Positions 56,973-64,000 of a stretch of 64,000 nucleotides of DNA are shown here, in pieces. Position 1 is the stretch's first letter. Each line of letters starts with the position of its first letter. Location: the NCBI GenBank assembly GCA_004292855.1, contig RDXN01000046.1, forward strand, positions 1 to 64,000, given 5' to 3'. The position numbers were made by a program, and so were the translations under genes. The notes beneath the pieces are model-generated. The model was not told the DNA's origin. It saw only the letters and a program-made list of their open reading frames with translations, and did not search any database. The stretch comes from Cytophagales bacterium (lineage in GTDB: Bacteria; Bacteroidota; Bacteroidia; Cytophagales; Spirosomataceae).

Positions 56973-58154
56973 TTACTCCTCTTCCTCCCCAGCCCCTTTC
57001 CACTGCGAGAGGAGCGCGTAGGCTCCCCGCACCACAACGGGTGTTTTATTTGCATCAAATCCATCGGGGAGTACCACCGCCGAATAGCCATTTTGGGTAA
57101 CGCCCCGCCGAACCTGTACCGCTTTGTAGGGCGTGTTGCCTTCCCTAACTGACTCTTGCACAAACACGTAATCATGGCCCTCCGAGGCCACAATGGCTCC
57201 TTCGGGCAGGGCGGGTGTTTGGGTGTTGCCCAGTTCGAGGGTTGCTTTCAAAAACGCATTGGGCGTGAGGGGGCGGCTACCCGTGCCCGGCTCGAACCGC
57301 GCCAGCACCCGCACCGAGCGGTCGTTGTCGATGCTGCGGTTAATCAGGTACACCCGCGCCAGTCGCTCGCGGCCCCGCTCATCAGCGAGTTGCACACGCA
57401 CGCGCTGCCCGACGCGTACGCTGCCCAAGTCTTTCTCAAAAAGAGCTAATTCGGCGTACAGGCCCTCCGTGCCCACGAGTTGAGCGATCACATCGGCGGG
57501 TTGTACGTATTGGCCCAGGTTGGCGGGCACGTCGGTGATGACCCCGTTGATGGGTGAGGTGACGGCGTAGGTGCTGCTAAATTGACCCTTCACAGCGGCT
57601 TCAGGCGAGAGACCCACTCGCTGTATGCGCGTGGCCAGGGCCGCGAGTCGGGCGCGGGTCGCGTTGAGGTCGGCAGACGTTTGCTGGAATACTTTGAGCG
57701 CACCCACGTTTTCACGGCTCAGTTCCTGCTGTCGGGCGTATTCGCTTTCGAGGTAGGTTAGTCGGGCGCGGTTCTCGGCGTAATCCTGTTGCACCTGAAT
57801 GAGATCGGGGTTTTCGACGCGGGCCAGCACCTGCCCCTTCCTGACCACCTGCCCCGGCAACAGGGCTATCTGCCGCAAAAACCCACCTTGCAGGGCCGAA
57901 ATGGTCACGCGGTTCTGCGCCCCGGCCACCACCCGCCCGTTTACTGAAAGCGTTTGACTTAGATTTCGGTATTCAACCCGGCCCGTTTGTACCTCGGCCA
58001 ATCGTACCTGATCGGGGGTTAAAACGACCTCGTCGGTCTCGGCCTCTGCCGAAACCGGTGTGGCTTGGGTGGTTGCTGCGTCGGTGGTCGTGGTGGCCTC
58101 CTTTTGGCAAGACCAGAAGAGTACAAGCAAGCAATAGAGAAATAATCGGTTCAT
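56973..58154 (-). CDS. RND efflux periplasmic adaptor (CusB/CzcB-type lipoprotein), 393 aa
   Basis: Lipoprotein signal with LFWSC (Cys16). The membrane-fusion-protein layout follows: beta-barrel strand LSVNGRVVAGAQNRVTISALQGGFL, biotinyl-lipoyl half motifs around VRKGQVLARVENPDL, an alpha-hairpin (VQQDYAENRARLTYLESEYARQQELS), and YAVTSPINGVITDVPANLGQYVQPAD. It links the inner-membrane pump to the outer-membrane channel domain. It is encoded directly after the pump gene, separated only by an inverted-repeat element. Confidence 0.92.
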   Translation of the reverse strand: MNRLFLYCLLVLFWSCQKEATTTTDAATTQATPVSAEAETDEVVLTPDQVRLAEVQTGRVEYRNLSQTLSVNGRVVAGAQNRVTISALQGGFLRQIALLPGQVVRKGQVLARVENPDLIQVQQDYAENRARLTYLESEYARQQELSRENVGALKVFQQTSADLNATRARLAALATRIQRVGLSPEAAVKGQFSSTYAVTSPINGVITDVPANLGQYVQPADVIAQLVGTEGLYAELALFEKDLGSVRVGQRVRVQLADERGRERLARVYLINRSIDNDRSVRVLARFEPGTGSRPLTPNAFLKATLELGNTQTPALPEGAIVASEGHDYVFVQESVREGNTPYKAVQVRRGVTQNGYSAVVLPDGFDANKTPVVVRGAYALLSQWKGAGEEEE

Positions 58155-58158
58155 ACAA

Positions 58159-58324
58159 TGTAGTGCCGGATACCATCCGGCATAGCCGTAAGGCTAAAAA
58201 GTTAGTGATTCGTTAAGGGTCTTTCACAAGAGCTAGCTGACACAAAGGTTTTTCAAATGGGATATACCTATTAGCCTTACGGCTGTGCCGGATACTACCG
58301 TAGCGACGGACCGCCGGCACTACA
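58159..58324. mobile_element. MITE-like inverted repeat element, copy 2 (166 bp)
   Basis: Same ends as the element at 18779-18917 (TGTAGTGCCGG...CCGGCACTACA) and the same sub-terminal GCCGTAAGGCTAA and CCTTACGGCTGTGCCGGAT motifs, in the opposite orientation. The centre differs (AT-rich, unrelated). Here too one terminus supplies a TAG stop (58320-58322), for the pump gene, and the other end lies 4 bp before the adaptor start codon. Confidence 0.65.
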
Positions 58325-61300
58325 GCCCCAGCAACCGCTCCAGTTCGATAACGGCCTGATTATAGCCGTTGATCGTCTCCAGATAGGTCAGCCGGGTTTG
58401 GTAGGATCGAGTTAGTGCCTGCGAGTATTCCACATAGCCAATCTCGCCCGCCCGAAACGCCTTACGGGCACCCTCGGCCAGTTGGCGGGCTACGGGCAGG
58501 CCAGTTTGGTCGTAATAGGTTAAGCTACCCTGCTCTTTGCGAATCTGTTGAACAGCCGTCGCCACATCGCCCTGTAGGGTGCGCCGGTTGTAGGCCAGCG
58601 TGACCTCGGCAAGTTGGCTACCCAACCGGGCCGACTCGATACGGGCACGTTGGGCCTTCTGCGAAATCGGAATCGAGACACCCGCCTGCACACCCTGAAA
58701 CCGTTGCCCACCGCCATAGACCCGTTCCTGCCCGTTGTTGAGCGTTTGCGGCCCGCGCAGCGATTGGTTGAAATAACCCACCGAAAAATCGGGACGGAGT
58801 CGGGCCTGCTCTACGTCAATCTGCACCTTTGCCAGGTCGGTCTGTTGCGAGAGCAACGCCAGGGTCGGGTTTTGGGCCAGCAAGGAATCCGTCAGCAGGG
58901 GCATGGTTCGGCGGGTAAGACCGCTGTCGGGGAGGGCAAGCGGGTTGGTGGTGTTGAGCAGGGTTTGCAGAGTATTGAGGGCAATAGCACGGTCGGCGGT
59001 GGCGAGAGCGAGTTGGTTGCGAAGTTCGCCCAGCAAGTTGTCGGCAGTGGCTACTTCGAGGGCGGTTCCCTCGCCCGTCCGTCGGCGCACCTCGGTGGCC
59101 CGCCGAAATTCGACCAGTAGGCTATCCTGTGCCGTCAGCAGTTTTTGCCGCTCGTTCAGATACGTCAGTTCATAGTACACGCCCTTCACCTGCGCCCGAA
59201 GATCGGTTTGGGTAACCCGCGCTGAAAGTTCACCCGCCCGGATGCTTTGATCGGCCAGTTGTTCGAGCCGGTTAATGAGCCGGAAGTTCGGGATCGACTG
59301 CGAGATGGTCAGGTTGTTGTCCCACCGAAAACTGTTGTATTGCCCACTCACCACCGACACGTCGGTACGCGGAATAACCCGCGCCGAAGTCCGGCCCGTG
59401 CGTTGAATAGCTATGTTAAGACTGCTCAGTTGCGTCGTACCATTGTTGGTTAATGCCTGGTCAATAGCATTTTGCAACGTTAGTTCGGCTTGCGCCGATG
59501 GGTTTCGGGCGGGGGTTTGTGCCACGGCGACATGGCCCGAAACCAATAGGAGCAACGCGCTGCCAACCAAACTTCCTGTTTTTGAAAACGCCTTTTTCCG
59601 GCGACCTAGCCCGGATTGTTCCCACCAATACAAACAAGGCAGCACCAACAACGTCAGCAACGTGGCCGACACCAGCCCGCCAATCACGACCGTGGCTAAG
59701 GGTTTTTGTACTTCGGCACCCGCCGTATTCGACAGAGCCATCGGCAAAAAGCCCAGCGACGCCACCAGGGCCGTCATCAACACAGGTCGGAGCCGGGTGG
59801 CCGTACCCTGCAAAATCACGTCGCGCAGCCCTAAATTTCCTTCGGATTTGAGGTGGTTAAACTCGGCCAGCAACACGATGCCGTTCAGCACCGACACCCC
59901 AAACAGGGCAATGAACCCCACCCCCGCCGAAATGCTGAACGGCATGTCGCGCAGCCACAGGGCCAACACGCCCCCAATAGCCGCGAGCGGAATGGCCGTG
60001 AAAATGAGGATGGCCTGCCGGAGCGAGTGAAACGTAAAAAACAAGAGCAGAAAAATGAGCAGCAACGAAACCGGAACGGCCACCGACAGCCGTTTTTTGG
60101 CTTCTTCGAGGTTCTGGAACTGCCCGCCGTAGGTCACGTAGTAGCCCGCCGGGAGCTTCACTTGCTTGTCGAGCCGGGCTTTCAAATCGTTTACGACCGA
60201 CTCCACATCGCGGCCCGGCGTGGATTCGCCCCGAACGTTGAACGCCACCGTGATACGCCGTTGGGCATTATCGCGCTGAATCTGGTTCACACTGTTCTCA
60301 AACCGCACCTCGGCCACCTGCCCCAGAGGCACCTGTTGGCCGTTTGGAGCGGTCAGGAGCAGATTTTGCACGTCGCCCAGTTGCTGACGGCTTTGCTCCC
60401 GCAGGCGCACGGCCAACGCGTACCGGCGTTCGCCCTCGTAAATCGTGCCCACCTCGGCCCCGGCAAACGCGGCCTGAATAATCCGATTGGCTTCCTCAAC
60501 CGAAATCCCAAACCGGGCTAGCCCCTCCCGGTCGAACCGCACCACAATCTGCGGCAAACCCGACACCTGCTCCACGTAGAGTTCCGTAGCCCCCGGCACA
60601 CCCGCCACCACGCGCCCAATGCGCCGGGCCACGTCGGCCAACACGTTGAGGTCTTCGCCGTAGATTTTCACGGCCACGTCTTGCCGGATACCCGTCATCA
60701 ACTCATTGAAACGCATCTGAATCGGTTGCTGAAAACTGAAACTCACGCCCGGCAGTTTGGCGAGTTCGGTACTCATTTTTTCGGCTAACTCATTCATGTT
60801 TGTGGCCGACGTCCATTCGTCCTGATTCTTCAAAATCACCATCATATCGGCGGCTTCGATGGGCATGGGATCGGTGGGAATTTCGCCCGCGCCGATCTTG
60901 CCCACGACCTGCTTTACTTCGGGAAACTTGTCGATCAGCATCTTTTCGGCCTTTAGCGTCGCGGCCACCGTTTCAGACAGCGAACTCCCCGGAATCATGC
61001 GCGTATCCACGGCAAAATCGCCCTCGTCCAGTTCGGGAATAAACTCGCCCCCCAGCCTTGAAAACAACAGAATCGACCCCGCAAAAGCCGCCACGGCAAC
61101 GCCCACCACCAATCCTCTGTGGCTCAGCGTCCAGCGAATGGCCGGGTCATACATCCGATGCAAAACGGCCATGATCCGGTCCGAAATGGTCCGGTGTCCT
61201 TCCGGTTGGGGCTTCTTGCTCAACAGCAGGGCCGACATCATCGGCACGTACGTCAACGACAAAATAAACGCCCCGGCGATAGCAAAAATGACCGTCTGCG

Positions 61301-62828
61301 CCATCGGGCGGAACATCTTCCCCTCCACCCCTACCAGGGCCAGAATGGGCAAATACACAATCAAAATAATGATCTCCCCAAAAGCCGCCGATGTCCGAAT
61401 CCGGGAAGCGGCTTCGGCTACCTCGGCATCCATTTCCTGTTGTGAAAGAGTGAAAGATTGAAAGAGCGAAAGAGTGTGGACCGGCATTCCGGTTGACGCC
61501 TGGCTTCCATCTTTCACTCTTTCACTCTTTCTTTCTTTCACTCTTTTCCCCAAATGATGCAACGTCGCTTCCACGATGATCACGGCTCCGTCGACGATGA
61601 GGCCGAAGTCGATAGCCCCCAGGCTCATGAGGTTGCCCGACACGCCAAAAAGGTTCATCATCGACACGGCGAAAAACATGGCCAACGGAATCACCGAAGC
61701 CACCACGATGCCCGCCCGCCAGTTGCCCAGCAGCAACACAAGCACAAAAATCACGATCAACGCTCCCTCGATCAGGTTGCGCGAGACGGTGCTGATGGCC
61801 CGGTTCACGAGGTCGGTGCGATCCAGAAACGCCACAATTTCGACACCTTCGGGCAACGACTTTTCGATCTGCGTGATCCGGTCCTTCACGCCCGCGATCA
61901 CCCGCGAGGAGTTCTCACCCTTGAGCATCATCACTACCGCGCCCACAACCTCTTCGCCCGTGCCGTTGCTTGAGCGGCCGGTCCGCGTGACGGCCCCGTA
62001 GCGCACGGCTGTCCCGATCTGCACCTCGGCCACGTCGCGCACAAGTACCGGCACGCCCTCGCCCGTGCGATGAACCTCTACCCTGCCCACATCCTCGACG
62101 GTTTCGAGCAGGCCCTCGGTGCGGATGAAATAGGCGTTGGGTCGGCGGTCAATGTAGGCCCCGCCCGCGTTTTGGTTGTTCTGTTCAAGAGCCGCAAACA
62201 GGTCGTTGATGGTAACGCCCGCCGAGGCCAGCCGGGCCGGGTCCACGGCTACTTCGTATTGTTTCAGTTCGCCCCCGAACGTGCTCACGTCGGCCACACC
62301 GGGGGTTCCGAGCAGTTGCCGCCGAACAATCCAGTCCTGAATGGAACGGAGTTCCACCGCCGAATACCGCTTTTCGTAGCCCTTTTTAGGCTGCACAACG
62401 TACTGGTAAATCTCGCCCAAACCCGTCGTGACGGGGGCTAGTTCGGGGTCGCCCGCCGAGGTCGGAATTTGGGCACGGGCCTGCGCGAGCCGCTCAAACA
62501 CCTGTTGCCGCGCCCAATACACGTCGATGTCTTCCTTAAAAACGATAGTGATGACCGACAGCCCAAACCGCGAGAACGAACGCATTTCGACCACGTCGGG
62601 CAGGGTAGCCATCGTTTGCTCGACCGGGAACGTGATGAGCCGCTCAACGTCGGGGGCCGAGAGCGAGGGACTACGCGTGATCACCTGAACCTGATTGTTG
62701 GTAATGTCGGGCAGGGCGTCGATGGGCAGTTGGGTGAACGAATACCCGCCCCACAGGACCAGGGCAATCGTAAACAATCCAACAATCAACTTATTCTGTA
62801 TGGAAAACCGAATGATAAAATCGAGCAT
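58320..62828 (-). CDS. Heavy-metal RND efflux pump fused to a TolC-type outer-membrane channel, 1502 aa
   Basis: Residues 1 to about 1065 form a CusA/CzcA-type RND pump: FIIRFSIQNKLIVGLFTIALVLWGG start, and the proton-relay motif DFGLIVDGAVIIVE (two Asp, one Glu) of heavy-metal pumps. After a hydrophobic stretch (about 1084-1105), residues 1110-1500 are an outer-membrane efflux (TolC-like) domain with two OEP repeats. Between TM4 and TM5 a segment of about 35 residues (424-460) is encoded by an inserted palindromic repeat. The start at 62828 is chosen. The stop lies in an inverted-repeat end. Probably exports Cu, Zn, Co or Cd ions. Confidence 0.93.
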   Translation of the reverse strand: MLDFIIRFSIQNKLIVGLFTIALVLWGGYSFTQLPIDALPDITNNQVQVITRSPSLSAPDVERLITFPVEQTMATLPDVVEMRSFSRFGLSVITIVFKEDIDVYWARQQVFERLAQARAQIPTSAGDPELAPVTTGLGEIYQYVVQPKKGYEKRYSAVELRSIQDWIVRRQLLGTPGVADVSTFGGELKQYEVAVDPARLASAGVTINDLFAALEQNNQNAGGAYIDRRPNAYFIRTEGLLETVEDVGRVEVHRTGEGVPVLVRDVAEVQIGTAVRYGAVTRTGRSSNGTGEEVVGAVVMMLKGENSSRVIAGVKDRITQIEKSLPEGVEIVAFLDRTDLVNRAISTVSRNLIEGALIVIFVLVLLLGNWRAGIVVASVIPLAMFFAVSMMNLFGVSGNLMSLGAIDFGLIVDGAVIIVEATLHHLGKRVKERKSERVKDGSQASTGMPVHTLSLFQSFTLSQQEMDAEVAEAASRIRTSAAFGEIIILIVYLPILALVGVEGKMFRPMAQTVIFAIAGAFILSLTYVPMMSALLLSKKPQPEGHRTISDRIMAVLHRMYDPAIRWTLSHRGLVVGVAVAAFAGSILLFSRLGGEFIPELDEGDFAVDTRMIPGSSLSETVAATLKAEKMLIDKFPEVKQVVGKIGAGEIPTDPMPIEAADMMVILKNQDEWTSATNMNELAEKMSTELAKLPGVSFSFQQPIQMRFNELMTGIRQDVAVKIYGEDLNVLADVARRIGRVVAGVPGATELYVEQVSGLPQIVVRFDREGLARFGISVEEANRIIQAAFAGAEVGTIYEGERRYALAVRLREQSRQQLGDVQNLLLTAPNGQQVPLGQVAEVRFENSVNQIQRDNAQRRITVAFNVRGESTPGRDVESVVNDLKARLDKQVKLPAGYYVTYGGQFQNLEEAKKRLSVAVPVSLLLIFLLLFFTFHSLRQAILIFTAIPLAAIGGVLALWLRDMPFSISAGVGFIALFGVSVLNGIVLLAEFNHLKSEGNLGLRDVILQGTATRLRPVLMTALVASLGFLPMALSNTAGAEVQKPLATVVIGGLVSATLLTLLVLPCLYWWEQSGLGRRKKAFSKTGSLVGSALLLLVSGHVAVAQTPARNPSAQAELTLQNAIDQALTNNGTTQLSSLNIAIQRTGRTSARVIPRTDVSVVSGQYNSFRWDNNLTISQSIPNFRLINRLEQLADQSIRAGELSARVTQTDLRAQVKGVYYELTYLNERQKLLTAQDSLLVEFRRATEVRRRTGEGTALEVATADNLLGELRNQLALATADRAIALNTLQTLLNTTNPLALPDSGLTRRTMPLLTDSLLAQNPTLALLSQQTDLAKVQIDVEQARLRPDFSVGYFNQSLRGPQTLNNGQERVYGGGQRFQGVQAGVSIPISQKAQRARIESARLGSQLAEVTLAYNRRTLQGDVATAVQQIRKEQGSLTYYDQTGLPVARQLAEGARKAFRAGEIGYVEYSQALTRSYQTRLTYLETINGYNQAVIELERLLGL
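61443..61549. repeat. GAAAGAGTG palindromic repeat inserted in the RND gene
   Basis: Left arm GAAAGAGTGAAAGATTGAAAG (61444 on) is answered by CTTTCACTCTTTCACTCTTTC at 61513 on, around a roughly 40-nt centre. The encoded peptide runs KRVKERKSERVKDG and LSLFQSFTLSQQ. The frame stays open, so this is a tolerated insertion in the cytoplasmic loop between two helices. Confidence 0.65.
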
Positions 62829-62935
62829 ACGAGCAGGGCACTGAACAAGTCCGGTGGTTTGGGACGGTATCAGACAAACAATCAAAAGTACGCCCGCTAC
62901 TGATGCAACGGGTAGGCAACAAGAATTTTGATCCA

Positions 62936-62968
62936 AAGTTGCATATGCAACTTGCGTCTGTATATTTG
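62936..62968 (+). promoter_or_regulatory. Promoter and operator of the MarR gene
   Basis: AAGTTGCATATGCAACTT is an 18-bp perfect palindrome (62936-62953). Inside it, TTG (62939-62941) is followed after exactly 19 bp by TATATTTG (62961-62968), the Bacteroidetes promoter form TTG-N19-TAnnTTTG. A dimer bound to the palindrome would block the -33 region. The site also lies 108 bp upstream of the divergent RND pump start. Confidence 0.75.
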
Positions 62969-62972
62969 CATC

Positions 62973-63386
62973 GTGAACACAGAAAACTACTGCATTGCGG
63001 GGCGACTACGGATGCTGTCGCGGATGGTAACGGGCCTTTACAACGAGGCCTTCGCCGAAGCGGGCGTCACGTTTGCGCAAGCGGCTCTGCTCATGCGAAT
63101 TTTTGCCCAGCCGGGTATTCGGCAGGTGGTTCTGTCGAAGCAGGTGCAGATCGAAAAGTCGGCCCTGAGTCGCGACATTCAATTACTGCAACGCAACGGC
63201 TGGCTCCAACCCAATGTGCGCGATGGCCTGAATCTGACCGAACTGGGCACCATTACGGCCAAACGATGCCATAAAATCTGGAAACAACTGAATCACGATA
63301 TACGCGCCGAACTCGGCTCCGACGCCGTTGATGGACTCAGCCTGCTCTCGGAGCGATTGACCGACCTTAAACACAAAAAACCATGA
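62973..63386 (+). CDS. MarR-family winged-helix regulator, 137 aa
   Basis: With a GTG start at 62973 the protein reads NTENYCIAGRLRMLSRMVTGLYNEAFAEAGVTFAQAALLMRIF, the standard MarR N terminus. The DNA-binding wing region follows (RQVVLSKQVQIEKSALSRDIQLLQRNGWLQPN, about residues 53-84), then C-terminal dimer helices. The start codon is only 5 bp past the -7 element, so the mRNA may be nearly leaderless. It likely autoregulates through the palindrome and may control the divergent efflux genes. Its stop overlaps the DinB gene (ATGA). Confidence 0.88.
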   Translation: MNTENYCIAGRLRMLSRMVTGLYNEAFAEAGVTFAQAALLMRIFAQPGIRQVVLSKQVQIEKSALSRDIQLLQRNGWLQPNVRDGLNLTELGTITAKRCHKIWKQLNHDIRAELGSDAVDGLSLLSERLTDLKHKKP

Positions 63387-63826
63387 CCGGACAATTACTG
63401 TCAAACCTGTGGCGCATCAACCAAGCCACCATTATGGGACCAATCAACAAGATGACGCCCGAAACCTACCGCCATCGCCTGACGCCCGAAACGGCGTCGG
63501 CGGGGTTCATTGCCCTGCACACCGCCGAGGCTATGCACAACTTTGCCCGGATGATCTTCGGGCGACCCGTCGACATTCAAACCCGCGCCGTTGGGGGCGT
63601 GTCGGATACAGGTCTCGACATTGACCTCGACGAATTGAAGCAATTCGTGGCCGACAGTTTCGCGATGGTGGCCGAGCAGATCAAACAAACGCCCGACGAA
63701 CAATGGGCCGAGGTGATTCCGACGCCCTTCGGCGATACGCCCCGCATGGGTGTGCTGGCGTTTCTGATGCACCACAACTCGTACCATGCCGGGCAAATCG
63801 CGCAAGCGGTGAAGAAAGGAAAATAA
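63383..63826 (+). CDS. DinB-family protein, 147 aa
   Basis: A four-helix-bundle protein with the DinB metal-site histidines suggested by ALHTAEAMHNFARMIFG (about residue 46) and LMHHNSYHAGQIAQ (about 131-141), the C-terminal HHxxYHxGQ motif. DinB-like proteins are thiol- or metal-dependent enzymes of varied substrate. Coupled to the MarR gene (4-bp overlap) and to the next gene (stop/start overlap TAATG), so one operon. Confidence 0.88.
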   Translation: MTGQLLSNLWRINQATIMGPINKMTPETYRHRLTPETASAGFIALHTAEAMHNFARMIFGRPVDIQTRAVGGVSDTGLDIDLDELKQFVADSFAMVAEQIKQTPDEQWAEVIPTPFGDTPRMGVLAFLMHHNSYHAGQIAQAVKKGK

Positions 63827-64000
63827 TGCCGTACGTTCAGCACGATCTGGTAAAACCGCCTTTATTTCAGTGGAATGGCCATTTGCAGACCATTTGGCCG
63901 AGTGTGGTCCGGCGCGTGGACGGCGTGACCTACGAACGCGAACGCATCGACACACCCGATGGCGATTTTCTGTTGCTCGACTGGTCGCGGTTGGGTAAAC
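63826..64000 (+). CDS. YheT-like alpha/beta-hydrolase, N-terminal part
   Basis: The frame begins at ATG 63826 and runs off the window. The visible 58 residues (QHDLVKPPLFQWNGHLQTIWPS... YERERIDTPDGDFLLLDW) match the start of YheT/ABHD-type hydrolases, in particular NGHLQTI and the TPDGDF..LDW stretch. The catalytic Ser-Asp-His residues are not reached. It overlaps the DinB stop by one base. Confidence 0.8.
   Translation, partial: MPYVQHDLVKPPLFQWNGHLQTIWPSVVRRVDGVTYERERIDTPDGDFLLLDWSRLGK

Noticed and set aside
58413-60521. Long plus-strand frames opposite the RND-channel gene
   Set aside because: Shadows of a clearly assigned protein; no domain or start signal seen.

Overview
The window looks like chromosomal DNA of a Bacteroidota bacterium of the order Cytophagales, probably Spirosomaceae (Spirosoma/Rudanella-like). 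The evidence is a SusC/SusD pair with a FecI/FecR regulatory pair, several TonB-dependent and beta-barrel outer-membrane proteins, Bacteroidetes promoters (TTG-N19-TAnnTTTG), a tmRNA whose tag ends in YAMAA, and an AroQ/XerD/CorA/PepT gene complement with a high-GC coding style. No rRNA, tRNA, CRISPR array or complete IS element was recognised.

Region 1 (1-5.6 kb) differs from the rest. It is AT-rich and holds single small genes of unknown or poorly known function on both strands (an upstream gene end, 232-789, 1244-2170, 2716-2802, 3180-3581, 3869-4574, 5365-5616). They are separated by GC-rich repeat modules that all face the same way. The core of each module is a 63-65 nt hairpin bounded by RYYYAAC-like and GTTGGG(A/C/T) ends, with compensatory base changes in its stems and a GCGAAGC-type tip. 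This resembles an integron cassette array with attC-like sites, but no integrase is visible in the window. It is the best candidate here for an undescribed system.

Region 2 (5.6-20.7 kb) holds a collagen-like lipoprotein, an FMN-type oxidase, an SRAP DNA-protein crosslink repair protein, a large TonB-linked beta-barrel protein and a small acetyltransferase-like pair. A long minus-strand run follows (SMUG2-like glycosylase, Rad52 family, TonB-C protein, DUF819, GNAT, BamA-like protein, CorA, MscS), then a class V aminotransferase and a methyltransferase. Region 3 (20.7-31 kb) has a heptanucleotide array, xerD and aroQ (start codons 1 bp apart), a serC-like gene, and the SusD/SusC/FecR/FecI surface-uptake locus.

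Region 4 (31-47.5 kb) has MarC, GxxExxY, a MazG-like protein, a predicted nuclease, PepT, patatin, an S9 peptidase, an MNT/HEPN pair and a YceI/His-rich membrane protein/Rieske cluster. Next come an ECF sigma factor with a predicted envelope-spanning anti-sigma/beta-barrel protein, and a GH140-like glycosidase beside a D-apionate-lactonase-like protein, suggesting apiose use. Region 5 (47.5-64 kb) has ssrA, a two-subunit xanthine dehydrogenase split into two converging genes, an FAD oxidoreductase, a DPP4-type peptidase, a heavy-metal RND efflux locus in which the pump is fused to its outer-membrane channel, and a divergent MarR/DinB/hydrolase operon.

Intergenic palindromes of several unrelated families fill the gaps between genes. 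In at least seven cases the end of the palindrome supplies the stop codon of the neighbouring gene, and two repeats have entered coding sequences in frame (S9 peptidase, RND pump). Functional calls are from reading protein motifs by eye; no database search was run.
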